Positions 1 through 8,556 of a stretch of DNA of 64,000 nt are shown one piece after another. The notes beneath the pieces were generated by a model. That model was not told the DNA's origin, did no database searches, and saw only the letters and a list, made by a program, of their open reading frames with translations. Position 1 is the first letter of the stretch. Each line of letters begins with the position of its first letter. Made by a program: the position numbers and the translations under genes. Origin of the DNA: Corynebacterium sp. (lineage in GTDB: Bacteria > Actinomycetota > Actinomycetes > Mycobacteriales > Mycobacteriaceae); contig NZ_JALAGY010000039.1 in assembly GCF_022712195.1 (NCBI RefSeq), forward strand, positions 1 to 64,000, read 5' to 3'.

Positions 1-2
1 AT

Positions 3-146
3 GCCCGACCGTATCTGAGTGAGACGCACCGTGAGGCGGTGTACGAGCAGTTTCTGCACTACTACAATCTGCATCGAGCCCACACCGCTATCGGAGGTTC
101 GACTCCCTCAGCGCGTGTTCACAACCTCACGGGGAACTACACCTAG
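3..146 (+). CDS. IS481-type transposase, C-terminal end (cut by window edge)
   Basis: The reading frame is open from the left edge to a TAG stop and encodes 47 residues. It contains the blocks RPYLSETHREAVYEQFLHYY, HRAHTAIGG and STPSARVHNLTGNY, which match the conserved C-terminus of IS481/IS3-group DDE integrases. The catalytic residues would lie to the left of the window, so it cannot be said whether the element is intact. A degraded relative lies at 3848-4168. Confidence 0.75.
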   Translation, partial: ARPYLSETHREAVYEQFLHYYNLHRAHTAIGGSTPSARVHNLTGNYT

Positions 147-171
147 GCCTCTATCGGTTTCGCACTGTCAG

Positions 172-211
172 CGCAGAGCCAGTCACACAGCACACTTCTT
201 CGCAGAGCCAG
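172..211. repeat. 11-bp direct repeat beyond the transposase end
   Basis: CGCAGAGCCAG occurs at 172-182 and again at 201-211, just after the transposase stop. It could belong to the element's right end or to a target-site scar; no terminal inverted repeat can be checked because the left end is outside the window. Confidence 0.3.
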
Positions 212-231
212 ACTGATCCCTCTGCCCGAGT

Positions 232-633
232 TCAGCTCACAGCAGCGCGAGCTATCTCGGCGTCCTGGTCTGGCGTGCCGCCAGAGACGCCCAGAGCCCC
301 GAGCAGGTTCCCCTCCACATCAGTAATGGGCATGCCGCCTCCCATGAGCAGTAGTCCACCGTTGGTGTGGTCGAAGTGCGCGTAGGGTTCACCCAACTGC
401 ACGGGGGCGTTTAGCGCTTCGCTCGGCATCTCGAACATCACCGAGGTCCGTGCTTTCGCGACAGCGAGGTCGTTGGATGCCAGCCATGCTCGGTCCATGC
501 GCTCGAAGGAGACAAGGTTGGCACCGGCGTCGAGGACGGCGAATACTGCGTTCAGTCCTAGTTCCTGTGCCTTGTGCTTGCCTGTAGCGATAGCCTGTGT
601 GGCTGATTCGAGGGTGATTGTAGGTTGTGCCAT
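232..633 (-). CDS. GlcG/HbpS-like protein (DUF336 family)
   Basis: A 133-residue protein spanning the whole family length, with the typical N-terminal helix, the AVLDAGANLV strand and the glycine-rich GGLLLMGGGMPI segment followed by GALGVSGGTPDQD. Family members include the GlcG accessory protein and the haem-binding HbpS of Streptomyces; many have no assigned reaction. There is no signal peptide, so it is probably cytoplasmic. A good ribosome site (AAGGAG, 8 nt before ATG) fixes the start. It follows the SDR gene on the same strand after a 32-nt gap, so the two are probably co-transcribed under the TetR-type regulator at 1544. The substrate is unknown. Confidence 0.85.
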   Translation of the reverse strand: MAQPTITLESATQAIATGKHKAQELGLNAVFAVLDAGANLVSFERMDRAWLASNDLAVAKARTSVMFEMPSEALNAPVQLGEPYAHFDHTNGGLLLMGGGMPITDVEGNLLGALGVSGGTPDQDAEIARAAVS

Positions 634-665
634 GGGGTCTGCTCCTTACGTTCTCCTGCGGAGAA

Positions 666-1442
666 TTAGGCTTTCTGGGTCCACTCGGTTTCCTGCCACT
701 GCTTGGCGGCAGCAATGGTTTCCTGTGGACGCATGGTTCGGTAGTCAGGGTTGTCGGACGTGATCGTGTCGACCATCGCGTCGATCATTTCCTGCGGATC
801 GGCCTGATCCGCCAGTGAGTCTCTGAAGTCAGGCATAGGGATATTCGCGGTGTCGGGGTTGTACCACTGCACGTAGCTTTCAGCGCCGGTGTCGTTGAAA
901 CCGGTGTTGAAAACTCCGGGGTTCACGGTGGCGACCTTGATTCCGAAGGGCTCGAGTTCGGCCTTCATCGAACCGGCGATCGCTTCGATCGCATGCTTGG
1001 TGGCGCAGTAGGCCCCCAGGAACGGAACAACGAGGATGCCACCCATTGATGAGGTCCACACGATACGTCCCTGCTGACGCTCGATCATCTTCGGGGCGAT
1101 GGCCTGTACCAGTTCGAGATGGCCGAACACGTTGATGTCGAAGGACTCGCGGACTCGCTGAAGTGGGATGTCGACGATGGCTCCACCTTCCATGACGCCT
1201 GCGTTGAGCACGAGCACATCCACGTCGAAACTTGCGGCATGGGAGATATCGATGTTGTCCCGCAGGTTGAGCTTGATGACAGTCATTTCAACATCGGCAG
1301 CTTGTGCGTCTTCGCGCATGCTTCGTACCTGTGGCCATGTCTCAGCGGCCGCGATGACGTCCTGGCCTTGACGGGCGAGCTCGATAGCCGCTCCGCGTCC
1401 GAATCCACTGCTGGCGCCGGTAATGAGAATCTTCTGGGACAT
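666..1442 (-). CDS. Short-chain dehydrogenase/reductase (SDR)
   Basis: A 258-residue classical SDR. The N-terminal TGASSGFGRG fits the TGxxxGxG dinucleotide site, NAG occurs at about residues 80-82, and the catalytic set is S131/S132, Y145 and K149 (YCATK). The length is normal for the family. The ATG at 1442 is preferred to a GTG six bases upstream because AAGGAG lies 5 nt before it. The gene faces the TetR regulator across an intergenic region with two copies of a repeated site, and is followed by the GlcG-like gene. I infer a small regulated oxidoreductase unit; the substrate cannot be read from sequence. Confidence 0.85.
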   Translation of the reverse strand: MSQKILITGASSGFGRGAAIELARQGQDVIAAAETWPQVRSMREDAQAADVEMTVIKLNLRDNIDISHAASFDVDVLVLNAGVMEGGAIVDIPLQRVRESFDINVFGHLELVQAIAPKMIERQQGRIVWTSSMGGILVVPFLGAYCATKHAIEAIAGSMKAELEPFGIKVATVNPGVFNTGFNDTGAESYVQWYNPDTANIPMPDFRDSLADQADPQEMIDAMVDTITSDNPDYRTMRPQETIAAAKQWQETEWTQKA

Positions 1443-1457
1443 GCGCACTCCTTGGGG

Positions 1458-1472
1458 TAACTATCTGGATAC
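1458..1472. promoter_or_regulatory. Operator-like site A (SDR side)
   Basis: TAACTATCTGGATAC matches site B (1513-1527) at 12 of 15 positions, consensus TAACTA-N2-TGG-N-TAC. With flanking bases it forms an imperfect palindrome, GTAACTA-N6-TACTTAC. It lies 16 nt upstream of the SDR start, a place where a repressor would block expression. Confidence 0.5.
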
Positions 1473-1512
1473 TTACAAACCACATCGTCACACGGGCGGA
1501 TCCTTTTGTCAA

Positions 1513-1527
1513 TAACTAGTTGGTTAC
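1513..1527. promoter_or_regulatory. Operator-like site B (tetR side)
   Basis: TAACTAGTTGGTTAC is the second copy of the repeat at 1458-1472 and itself contains TAAC-N6-GTTA. It ends 3 nt before the predicted -10 box of the TetR gene, consistent with autorepression. Confidence 0.5.
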
Positions 1528-1530
1528 CGG

Positions 1531-1536
1531 TAGGTT
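1531..1536 (+). promoter_or_regulatory. -10 box of a predicted leaderless tetR transcript
   Basis: TAGGTT stands 7 nt before the ATG at 1544, with no ribosome site, so transcription probably begins at the start codon. Confidence 0.45.
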
Positions 1537-1543
1537 GGATGCC

Positions 1544-2143
1544 ATGCCGCCCAACGCCGCCGAAACCAAGCGAAGGATCTTAGAAGCCGCTCGTAGCGAG
1601 TTCGCCGAGCATGGCCTGGCGGGTGCCCGAGTGGACCGGATCGCCGAAGCGGGCAATGTCAACAAACGGTCGATCTACGTGCACTTCGGCCCCAAGGACA
1701 CCCTGTTCGACATCATTGTGGCGCTATCACTGACCGAGATGGCAGAGGCGGTCCCGTTCACGGTCGAAGACCTCCCCGGATATGCAGGAGCACTGTTCGA
1801 TTACCTGATTGAGCATCCAGAGGTTCTTCGGTTGACCTCGTGGGCCGGGCTGGAACGCCCCGACGCTTCTGCCGATGAGGCCGCTGCGTACGCACCGAAG
1901 ATAGCGGCACTCTCGGAGAGGTTCGGCGGACAGGCAGTCGACGTTCTCGCCCTGTTGTTGGGTCAGGTAACAGCGTGGCAATACGCCTCCCCGGCGCTTA
2001 AGGTCCACTCCCCGGAGGAATCTTGGTCAGCTAAACGCTTGAGACATCATCGAGCACTGCTCGTCGCCTCAGTCGCCAGCCTTATCGACACCGCAGAGCA
2101 GGACTACGCCCCCAGGGGATCCTGGCCAGTTGGTCTGGGTTGA
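1544..2143 (+). CDS. TetR-family transcriptional regulator
   Basis: A 199-residue one-domain repressor. Residues about 6-52 form the TetR helix-turn-helix (KRRILEAARSEFAEHGL ... VDRIAEAGNVNKRSIYVHFGPKDTLF); the rest is a ligand-binding helical domain ending in a long helix. The ATG at 1544 was chosen because upstream in-frame starts are TTG and because a -10 hexamer lies 7 nt before it. It is divergent from the SDR gene, and the shared upstream region has two copies of TAACTA-N2-TGG-N-TAC. The probable role is local control of the SDR/GlcG-like pair and of itself; the inducer is unknown. Confidence 0.85.
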   Translation: MPPNAAETKRRILEAARSEFAEHGLAGARVDRIAEAGNVNKRSIYVHFGPKDTLFDIIVALSLTEMAEAVPFTVEDLPGYAGALFDYLIEHPEVLRLTSWAGLERPDASADEAAAYAPKIAALSERFGGQAVDVLALLLGQVTAWQYASPALKVHSPEESWSAKRLRHHRALLVASVASLIDTAEQDYAPRGSWPVGLG

Positions 2144-2354
2144 ACTAGGTCGGCAGAATGCTGGGTCCGAGCCAGTCTCGCTGTATTCAGAGCAGGCGAC
2201 GCGTAACGACAGCGGTGCCGATGCCCCCGGCGAAGGATCTTCCATGAATCCTGGTAGCACGGCACTATTTCCACAAACATGACGATCGAGGCGGCGTTGA
2301 TCCTTACAAACCTGCGGTGCCAGAATCTTAGCCTGTCGCTGTGTACCACGTTGC

Positions 2355-3710
2355 CTAGAACCGCCCGCAGTTACTGGGCGCGGGCCGATCATTGAAGCGG
2401 TCCACCATGTAGCTCATCGCAGGCCCGGCGTTGGTGAGCATCGGCACCGCGTGGTTGATCGCGGACTTCGGGAGGATCGACGGCAGCGGATCGGTGACGA
2501 ACTGGACGGTGCCGCCAGCCTCGCAGTACCGTGCGGCGGTCTCGCGGGCCTGGCCCCAGGGGATGGTGTCGTCGTTCTTACCGTTGGCGATCATGAGGGG
2601 GGCGTTGAGATCGGTGTAGGCGGAAGCCAGTTTGTAGCTCTCCAGGACGCTGCGCAGACGTTCGTCGTCGCGGGCGATCTCGCCGAAGGAACGGCCGTCC
2701 TTTGTCATCGTGCGGGTGTCGGTCAACCCCCAGCGGACGACAGAGTCACCGATGCAGCGGTCCTTGGTGTCCGCGAGGAATTCTTTGCCGCGGTCGTTGA
2801 AGTACTCGTCCTGCAGGGACGCCAGTTCCGGGTGCCGCTCCAGGGCTCCGTTCAGGGCGTAGCCGAGAACCCCGGTGATGGCGTGACGGTCGACAGCGTC
2901 GACGACCTCCAGCAGGTCAGCAGGCGGAGCGCCGGCGAACGTCCCCTTGACGTTGAGTTCCGGGGCGTAGCTCGACGCCATCTCGGCGGCGGCCGCCGCC
3001 GACCCGCCGCCCTGCGAGTAGCCGAAGAAGCCGACAGGGGAGTCCGACGGCAGGCCGAGCTGCGACAGCCCGGCCCGGGCGGCGTCGAGAGTGGCCTGCC
3101 CCTGCTCCGGGTTGTTGACGTAGGTGTGCTGACCGGGGGTGCCGAGTCCGATGAGGTCGACGACGACCACGTTCATGCCCAGCGCACTGGCTGCGGCGTG
3201 GAACGGGTATTCGTAGTTGAGGTTGACCGCACCGTTGCCGGTGTCGACCCCGAAAAGCTGGTACGAACTCCTCGACGGTGCACAGATGTCGCCTGAGCCG
3301 CGGGTGCCGGGTGAATAGACCAGGGTGGGGGCGGGCCCTTTGCCGTGCCACGTGCCGGACGCCTTGAGTACGACTCCGCTGGCCGCGACCCGGTCCCCGT
3401 CCTCGGTGGTGGAGGTGTACAGGATCTTCTCCGCGCTACCGGGCCCGTCGGTGCCGGCCAGGTCGAGCAGCTGGGGAGCGTCCTGGGTGCGGATGACCTC
3501 TCCCGGCGTGTCGGGCAGGCTGTCCGGCGGGAGGTAGAAAGGGTCGGAGTCGGTGGTGGCGGGCGCGCCGGCGGGTGGGGGCCAGGAGATGCCCGGAATG
3601 CTGTCGGAGCCCTGGGCGGCGGCGCCGGTGATGCCCGCTGCGAGGGTGATGACCGTTGCCGTGGAGAGTGCGGTGAACCACTTCGGTGCTCTTATAGTGA
3701 AGAACGTCAT
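2355..3710 (-). CDS. Secreted lipase, LIP family
   Basis: A 451-residue protein with a Sec signal peptide (basic start, hydrophobic core to about residue 32, AAA-QG cleavage region) and an alpha/beta-hydrolase domain of the secretory lipase family. The nucleophile elbow is G-Y-S232-Q-G, followed by the probable acid in NGKNDDTIPW and histidine in INHAVPM. The family hydrolyses triacylglycerols or other esters outside the cell. The upstream region is unusually AT-rich: TATATA lies 6 nt before the ATG and there is no ribosome site, so the message may be leaderless. It lies inside the segment bounded by transposase remnants. Confidence 0.88.
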   Translation of the reverse strand: MTFFTIRAPKWFTALSTATVITLAAGITGAAAQGSDSIPGISWPPPAGAPATTDSDPFYLPPDSLPDTPGEVIRTQDAPQLLDLAGTDGPGSAEKILYTSTTEDGDRVAASGVVLKASGTWHGKGPAPTLVYSPGTRGSGDICAPSRSSYQLFGVDTGNGAVNLNYEYPFHAAASALGMNVVVVDLIGLGTPGQHTYVNNPEQGQATLDAARAGLSQLGLPSDSPVGFFGYSQGGGSAAAAAEMASSYAPELNVKGTFAGAPPADLLEVVDAVDRHAITGVLGYALNGALERHPELASLQDEYFNDRGKEFLADTKDRCIGDSVVRWGLTDTRTMTKDGRSFGEIARDDERLRSVLESYKLASAYTDLNAPLMIANGKNDDTIPWGQARETAARYCEAGGTVQFVTDPLPSILPKSAINHAVPMLTNAGPAMSYMVDRFNDRPAPSNCGRF

Positions 3711-3847
3711 ATCTTATATATATACACAAAGGTAAACTCGTTGTCACTTCGGGACATAGCCGGCCATGGGCCTGCCGCATCCCGAATAATGAGTGTAAAG
3801 ACACCACCGCCAATTTCAGGCCCCGAGCCAGCTACTGCTTCGCTTCA

Positions 3848-4168
3848 ATGAGGGCGACGGTTAAGGCAGTGTTGACTGACAACCACTCCTCCTACCGCAC
3901 GCACGCGTTCAACGATGCCCTGGAGTAAGAAAGGCCACGTAAGGGTTCCATCCGAGTGCACCAGCCGCAGATCAACGGCAAGGTCGAGCGATTCCACCGC
4001 ACGCTGATCAGTGAGTGAGCTTACGCGAAGCCGTATCTCAGCGAAGCGAACCGCTAGGCAGCGTACGAGCTGTTGCCGCACTACTGCAAATACCGCTGAG
4101 CTCACATCACAATCGGCCGTCCGACTCCCTCAGCGCCAGGTCACGACCCCACGGGGAACTACAACTAC
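3848..4168 (+). pseudogene. Degraded IS481-type transposase remnant
   Basis: Read in one frame, the segment still shows VLTDNHSSYRTHAF, the catalytic-region block HQPQINGKVERFHRTL, KPYLSEANR and HITIGRPTPSA ... DPTGNY, but it carries four stop codons and the 5' half is missing. It clearly matches the intact C-terminus at 3-146. It is a dead copy, so it cannot transpose by itself. The 215 bases to the right, up to tRNA-Val, show no recognisable gene. Confidence 0.8.
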
Positions 4169-4383
4169 GGCGTCACGGTTCTGCTTATTAACCCGGAACA
4201 ACAATGGAGGGAAACCAGTCGGCTCCGTCAGGTGGGAGAGCGGAACCCGAGGGGAACTGTGAACCGCCCCGGAGCGCCCCACCCCGGTCGGTAGGTCAGT
4301 AGATTACACGGTAGATCGGCTGACCGGAGAGAATACAAGCACCCTCAGGACCAACGCGAAGGCTGTTCAGAGGGTGTTCATTG

Positions 4384-4456
4384 TGCGCACTGACGGGTTC
4401 GAACCGCCGACCTGCTGGGTGTAAACCAGCTGCTCTTCCAGCTGAGCTAAATGCGC
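4384..4456 (-). tRNA. tRNA-Val (UAC)
   Basis: On the minus strand a full 73-nt cloverleaf folds: acceptor GCGCATT paired with AGTGCGC, the D arm TAGCTCAGCTGGAAGAGCA, anticodon loop TTTACAC giving anticodon UAC, and a T arm with GGTTCGAACC. CCA is not encoded. It lies 51 nt downstream of the DUF3052 gene. The IS-bounded segment ends about 215 bp on its 3' side. Confidence 0.92.
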
Positions 4457-4507
4457 GTCATTCCCCGACAGTCCCGACAGGACCGCTCACCGGGAACCTC
4501 TAGAACC

Positions 4508-4936
4508 TTAGCGCTTCGTGCCGCCGGGTACCAGACAGGCCCCCTGCCAGTTACCGAGGCGCGTGGAGATCGTCTGCACGAGCCCGGCGACCTGGGCGGA
4601 CTCGGCGATCTCGCCGGGCTCCACCGTCCCCGGGGTGCCTGCGGCCGGGGTCAGCAGCCAGATCCGGCCGGAGTCCCCCAGGTTCCTGGTCGCGTCGACG
4701 AGTCCGTCGACGAGGTCACCGTCGTCGTGGCGCCACCACAGCAGAACAACGTCGACCATCTCATCGGTCTCTTCGTCCAGAAGAGCTTCACCGATGACCT
4801 CCTCGAGGCCTTCGCTGATCGAGCTGTCAGCGTCTTCGTCCCAACCGAGCTCCTGCACGATCTGGCCGTTGGTCACGTCCAACAACTCTGCCCAGTCCTG
4901 TCCTTCGTGCACTGCTGCGCCGGAGGCGTCTCCCAC
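4508..4936 (-). CDS. DUF3052 family protein
   Basis: The conserved part (LDVTNGQIVQELGWDEDAD, the acidic DEETDEMVDVVLLWWRHDDGD, VDATRNLGDSGRIWLLTP, VEPGEIAESAQVAGL) is typical of DUF3052, which lies beside aceE in mycobacteria (Rv2239c) and corynebacteria. No enzymatic role is established. The GTG at 4936 gives 142 residues, close to the usual family size, with AGGGAA 6 nt before it; an upstream ATG at 5029 would add 31 non-conserved residues. It is divergent from aceE across about 350 bp that contain two hairpins. Confidence 0.8.
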   Translation of the reverse strand: MGDASGAAVHEGQDWAELLDVTNGQIVQELGWDEDADSSISEGLEEVIGEALLDEETDEMVDVVLLWWRHDDGDLVDGLVDATRNLGDSGRIWLLTPAAGTPGTVEPGEIAESAQVAGLVQTISTRLGNWQGACLVPGGTKR

Positions 4937-5105
4937 TTGCGGTTCCCTGACCTTTCCTCTGATATTTCTGGTGTCATTACTTGTTGCACCCTCTGTGAGG
5001 GTACGTCGCGTAGATCTTCCGAGTGGCATATTTCACCATTCGCCCGGGGCCCCGGGGCCGCGGATGACGCGTCGTACGCGACACCCGCAGTTCAAGGCAC
5101 CGATC

Positions 5106-5124
5106 TCCCCTGCATAGTAGGGGA
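5106..5124. repeat. Inverted repeat in the DUF3052/aceE intergenic region
   Basis: Perfect arms TCCCCT and AGGGGA are separated by 7 nt. There is no U-tract, so an operator or mRNA hairpin is likelier than a terminator. Confidence 0.4.
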
Positions 5125-5230
5125 AGTATCTGGTCATGGCTAGACGGCGAGCCCACTTCACCGTCATCGCGCTGGAATTACCCGCCGGAGTCTTCCGTAG
5201 TATCGGACAGTGACAGACCGTCGACAGGCG

Positions 5231-5255
5231 CCGCAGTCGTAAACCTGGACTGCGG
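5231..5255. promoter_or_regulatory. Hairpin in the aceE 5' leader
   Basis: Perfect 8-bp arms CCGCAGTC and GACTGCGG enclose a 9-nt loop, 33 nt before the aceE start and upstream of its ribosome site. It may be a protein-binding site or a 5' mRNA structure. Confidence 0.45.
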
Positions 5256-5288
5256 GGCACGTCCATTCCCGTACCCAGGAGGAGCGTC

Positions 5289-8102
5289 ATGACTACTGCA
5301 TCCAGCAGGTCACCCCAGTCCGACCCGTCGGACAGCAACTTCAGCAGCATCCGCGACGGTGTCGCGTCCTATCTCCGCGACTCCGACCCCGAGGAGACCA
5401 GGGAGTGGATGGACTCGCTCGACGGCCTCCTCGGCAACGCCGGCCCCGACCGCGCCCGGTACCTGATGCTGCGCCTGCTGGAACGCGCCTCCGCCAAGCG
5501 CGTCCCGATGCCCCCGCTGCTCTCCACGGACTACGTCAACACCATCCCCACCACCATGGAGCCGGAGTTCCCCGGTGACGAGGACATGGAGAAGCGCTAC
5601 CGTCGCTGGATCCGGTGGAACGCCGCGGTGATGGTCCACCGCGCCCAGCGCCCCGGCATCGGAGTCGGCGGCCACATCTCCTCCTACGCCTCCGCCGCCG
5701 CCCTCTACGAGGTCGGCTTCAACCACTTCTTCCGCGGCAAGGACCACCCCGGCGGCGGCGACCACGTCTTCTTCCAGGGCCACGCCTCCCCCGGCGTCTA
5801 CGCCCGCGCCTTCCTCGAGGGCCGGCTGACCGAGGAGGAGATGGACGCCTTCCGCCAGGAGAAGAGCAAGCCCGGCAAGGGGATGCCCAGCTACCCGCAC
5901 CCGCACGGCATGCCGGAGTTCTGGGAGTTCCCGACGGTCTCCATGGGCCTCGGCCCGATGAACGCGATCTACCAGGCGCGCTTCGACCGCTACCTGCACG
6001 ACCGCGGCATCAGGGACACCTCCGACCAGCACACCTGGGCGTTCCTCGGCGACGGTGAGATGGACGAGCCGGAATCCCGCGGCCTCATCCAGCAGGCTGC
6101 GCTGTACAACCTGGACAACCTGACCTTCGTGGTCAACTGCAACCTCCAGCGTCTCGACGGCCCGGTGCGCGGCAACACCAAGATCATCCAGGAGCTCGAG
6201 AGCTTCTTCCGCGGTGCCGGCTGGAACGTCATCAAGGTCGTGTGGGCGCGTGAGTGGGACGACCTGCTCGCCAAGGACAAGGACGGCGACCTGGTCAACG
6301 TCATGAACACCACCCCCGACGGCGACTACCAGACCTTCAAGGCCAAGGACGGCGCGTACGTCCGCAAGTACTTCTTCGAGAAGAACCCGGAGACCGCCAA
6401 GCTCGTCGAGGACATGACGGACGAGGAGATCTTCGCCCTGCGTCGCGGCGGGCACGACTACCGCAAGATCTACGCGGCCTACAAGCGCGCCCTGGAGACC
6501 AAGGACCAGCCCACCGTCATCCTGGCCCACACCATCAAGGGATACGGACTGGGCCACAACTTCGAGGGCCGCAACGCCACCCACCAGATGAAGAAGCTGG
6601 CGTTGGAGGACCTCAAGCAGTTCCGCGACAAGCAGGAGATCCCGATCTCCGACGAGGAGCTGGAGAAGGACCCCTACCTCCCGCCGTACTTCAACCCGGG
6701 CCCGGACTCCCCCGAGGTGCGGTACATGCTGGAACGCCGCAGGGAGCTCGGCGGGGCCGTCCCCGAACGGCGCAGCTCCTACACCCCGCTGAAGGTGCCC
6801 GAGGTCAAGGACATCGCCAAGAGCGTGCTGAAGGGGTCCGGGAACCAGGAGGTCGCCACGACCATGGCCCTGGTCCGCGCCCTCAAGGACCTGATGCGTG
6901 ACCCGGAGATCAAGAAGCGTCTCGTCCCGATCATCCCGGACGAGGCCCGCACCTTCGGCATGGACGCCTGGTTCCCCACGCTGAAGATCTACAACAACCA
7001 CGGGCAGAACTACACCCCGGTCGACGCCGACCTGATGCTCTCCTACAAGGAGTCCACCACCGGGCAGATCCTGCACGAGGGCATCAACGAGGCGGGGTCC
7101 GTGGCTTCCTTCACCGCCGCGGCCACCTCCTACGCCACCCACGGCGAGCCGATGATCCCGCTGTACATCTTCTACGCCATGTTCGGCTTCCAGCGCACCG
7201 GTGACGGCATCTGGGCCGCCGCCGACCAGATGGCCCGCGGGTTCCTCATCGGCGCGACCGCCGGCCGCACCACCCTGACCGGTGAGGGCCTGCAGCACAT
7301 GGACGGCCACTCGCTGCTGCTCGCCGCCACCAACCCGGCCGTCGTCGCCTGGGACCCCGCCTTCGGCTACGAGATCGCCTACATCCTGCGCGACGGCATC
7401 CAGCGCATGTACGGGGAGGGCTCCGGCGAGGACAACCGTGGCGAGAACGTCATCTACTACCTCACCGCCTACAACGAGCCGGTCCACCAGCCGGCCGTGC
7501 CGGAGAACCTGGACGTCGAGGGACTGCTCAAGGGCATCTACCTCTACTCCCCCGCCGACCGCCTGATCGGCACCGGCGCGAACTCCACCGGTGACGCCGG
7601 CCCGGCCCCGGAATCCGACCTGCAGGCCAACATCCTGGCCTCCGGCGTCGGAGTCACCGAGGCCATCCGGGCCAAGGAGATGCTGCGCGAGAACTACGAC
7701 GTCAACGTCTCGCTGTACTCGGTCACCTCCTGGACCGAACTGGCCCGGGAAGGTGCCGCCCTGTCCCGCGAGGCGCTGCGACACCCCTCGGCCGAGACGC
7801 CGACCCCCTACGTCACCCAGGTGCTTGACCGGGCGACCGGCCCGTTCATCGGGGTCTCCGACTTCGCCACGGACCTCCCGGAGCAGATCCGTGCCTACGT
7901 CCCCGGCGACTACTCGACCCTGGGCTGCGACGGTTTCGGCTTCGCCGACACCCGGGCAGCCGCGCGCCGGTTCTTCAACTCCGACGCCGAGTCCATCGTG
8001 GTGGCGGTGCTGTCCGCCCTGGCCCGCGAAGGCAAGTTCAGCTGGGACGACGTCAACGACGCCGCCGAGGAGCTGAACCTGACGGACCCGACGAAGGCGT
8101 AG
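5289..8102 (+). CDS. aceE: Pyruvate dehydrogenase E1 component, homodimeric type
   Basis: A 937-residue protein covering the full length of single-chain E1. It decarboxylates pyruvate with thiamine diphosphate and acetylates the lipoyl group of the E2 partner; in corynebacteria E1 works in a mixed pyruvate/2-oxoglutarate dehydrogenase complex. The cofactor site [12 protein letters not shown] lies near residues 253-264 and continues with [14 protein letters not shown]. The N-terminal [11 protein letters not shown] and central DEARTFGMD ... YTPVDADLM blocks are also typical. GGAGGAG lies a few bases before ATG. The leader contains hairpins at 5106-5124 and 5231-5255. E2 and E3 genes are not in the window. 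An ACP gene follows. Confidence 0.97.
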   Translation: MTTASSRSPQSDPSDSNFSSIRDGVASYLRDSDPEETREWMDSLDGLLGNAGPDRARYLMLRLLERASAKRVPMPPLLSTDYVNTIPTTMEPEFPGDEDMEKRYRRWIRWNAAVMVHRAQRPGIGVGGHISSYASAAALYEVGFNHFFRGKDHPGGGDHVFFQGHASPGVYARAFLEGRLTEEEMDAFRQEKSKPGKGMPSYPHPHGMPEFWEFPTVSMGLGPMNAIYQARFDRYLHDRGIRDTSDQHTWAFLGDGEMDEPESRGLIQQAALYNLDNLTFVVNCNLQRLDGPVRGNTKIIQELESFFRGAGWNVIKVVWAREWDDLLAKDKDGDLVNVMNTTPDGDYQTFKAKDGAYVRKYFFEKNPETAKLVEDMTDEEIFALRRGGHDYRKIYAAYKRALETKDQPTVILAHTIKGYGLGHNFEGRNATHQMKKLALEDLKQFRDKQEIPISDEELEKDPYLPPYFNPGPDSPEVRYMLERRRELGGAVPERRSSYTPLKVPEVKDIAKSVLKGSGNQEVATTMALVRALKDLMRDPEIKKRLVPIIPDEARTFGMDAWFPTLKIYNNHGQNYTPVDADLMLSYKESTTGQILHEGINEAGSVASFTAAATSYATHGEPMIPLYIFYAMFGFQRTGDGIWAAADQMARGFLIGATAGRTTLTGEGLQHMDGHSLLLAATNPAVVAWDPAFGYEIAYILRDGIQRMYGEGSGEDNRGENVIYYLTAYNEPVHQPAVPENLDVEGLLKGIYLYSPADRLIGTGANSTGDAGPAPESDLQANILASGVGVTEAIRAKEMLRENYDVNVSLYSVTSWTELAREGAALSREALRHPSAETPTPYVTQVLDRATGPFIGVSDFATDLPEQIRAYVPGDYSTLGCDGFGFADTRAAARRFFNSDAESIVVAVLSALAREGKFSWDDVNDAAEELNLTDPTKA

Positions 8103-8130
8103 CACCGGCCGCCGGGAGTCCTGTTGCTAA

Positions 8131-8158
8131 TGTGGTCCCCGACAGTAAAGGGACCACA
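8131..8158. promoter_or_regulatory. Perfect 9-bp inverted repeat between aceE and the ACP gene
   Basis: TGTGGTCCC and GGGACCACA are exactly complementary around a 10-nt centre. No T-run follows, so it does not look like a terminator; it ends 16 nt before the ACP start and may be an operator or a processing hairpin. It does not fit the GlxR motif TGTGA-N6-TCACA. Confidence 0.5.
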
Positions 8159-8174
8159 GAACCCAGAAAGGTCG

Positions 8175-8552
8175 ATGTCCGTGGAGATCTCACCGGATGC
8201 CCGAGACAAGCTCGCCGAAAAACTCGGTGGTGACCCCGTCACCGCCGAGGACGGGGCGTCCCAGGGAACGCGTCCCTCCCGCAACGCCCGCAACGGGTCG
8301 GTCGACCCGCTGTCGCGAATCTCGATGATCATCGAGGACGCCACGGGGGTCGACGTCGAGGAGATCGCCGCCGACAGCGACCTGACCGACGACCTCCACA
8401 TCGACTCGGTCTCTCGGATCGACATCGCCATCCGCATCGAGGACGCCTTCGGGGTGCGTGTCGAGGAGGAGGACCTCGACGCCACCCGCACCGTCGCCGA
8501 CATCGTGCGGTTCGTCGAGTCCCGGTCCCCCGCACGCACCGAGGGCGCCTGA
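8175..8552 (+). CDS. Acyl carrier protein
   Basis: A 125-residue protein with an ACP fold at about residues 44-115. The phosphopantetheine site is H-I-D-S78-V-S, preceded by the acidic helix (VEEIAADSDLTDDL) and followed by IRIEDAFGVRVEEEDL. An unusual N-terminal extension of about 43 residues precedes the domain. The ATG at 8175 has AGAAAGG just upstream. In M. tuberculosis acpM lies near aceE with FAS-II genes, but here no fatty-acid synthase gene is adjacent and corynebacteria use type I FAS, so the acyl chain it carries is unclear. The next gene starts 4 nt after its stop. Confidence 0.85.
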   Translation: MSVEISPDARDKLAEKLGGDPVTAEDGASQGTRPSRNARNGSVDPLSRISMIIEDATGVDVEEIAADSDLTDDLHIDSVSRIDIAIRIEDAFGVRVEEEDLDATRTVADIVRFVESRSPARTEGA

Positions 8553-8556
8553 CCCC

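Noticed and set aside
2069..2392. Open frames between tetR and the lipase
   Set aside because: No ribosome site and no recognisable feature; the 211-bp gap holds nothing I can name.
5310..8105. A 931-codon open frame antisense to aceE
   Set aside because: It mirrors the strongly conserved aceE frame; long antisense frames are expected at this GC content, and the translation is a low-complexity Gly/Val/Arg sequence.
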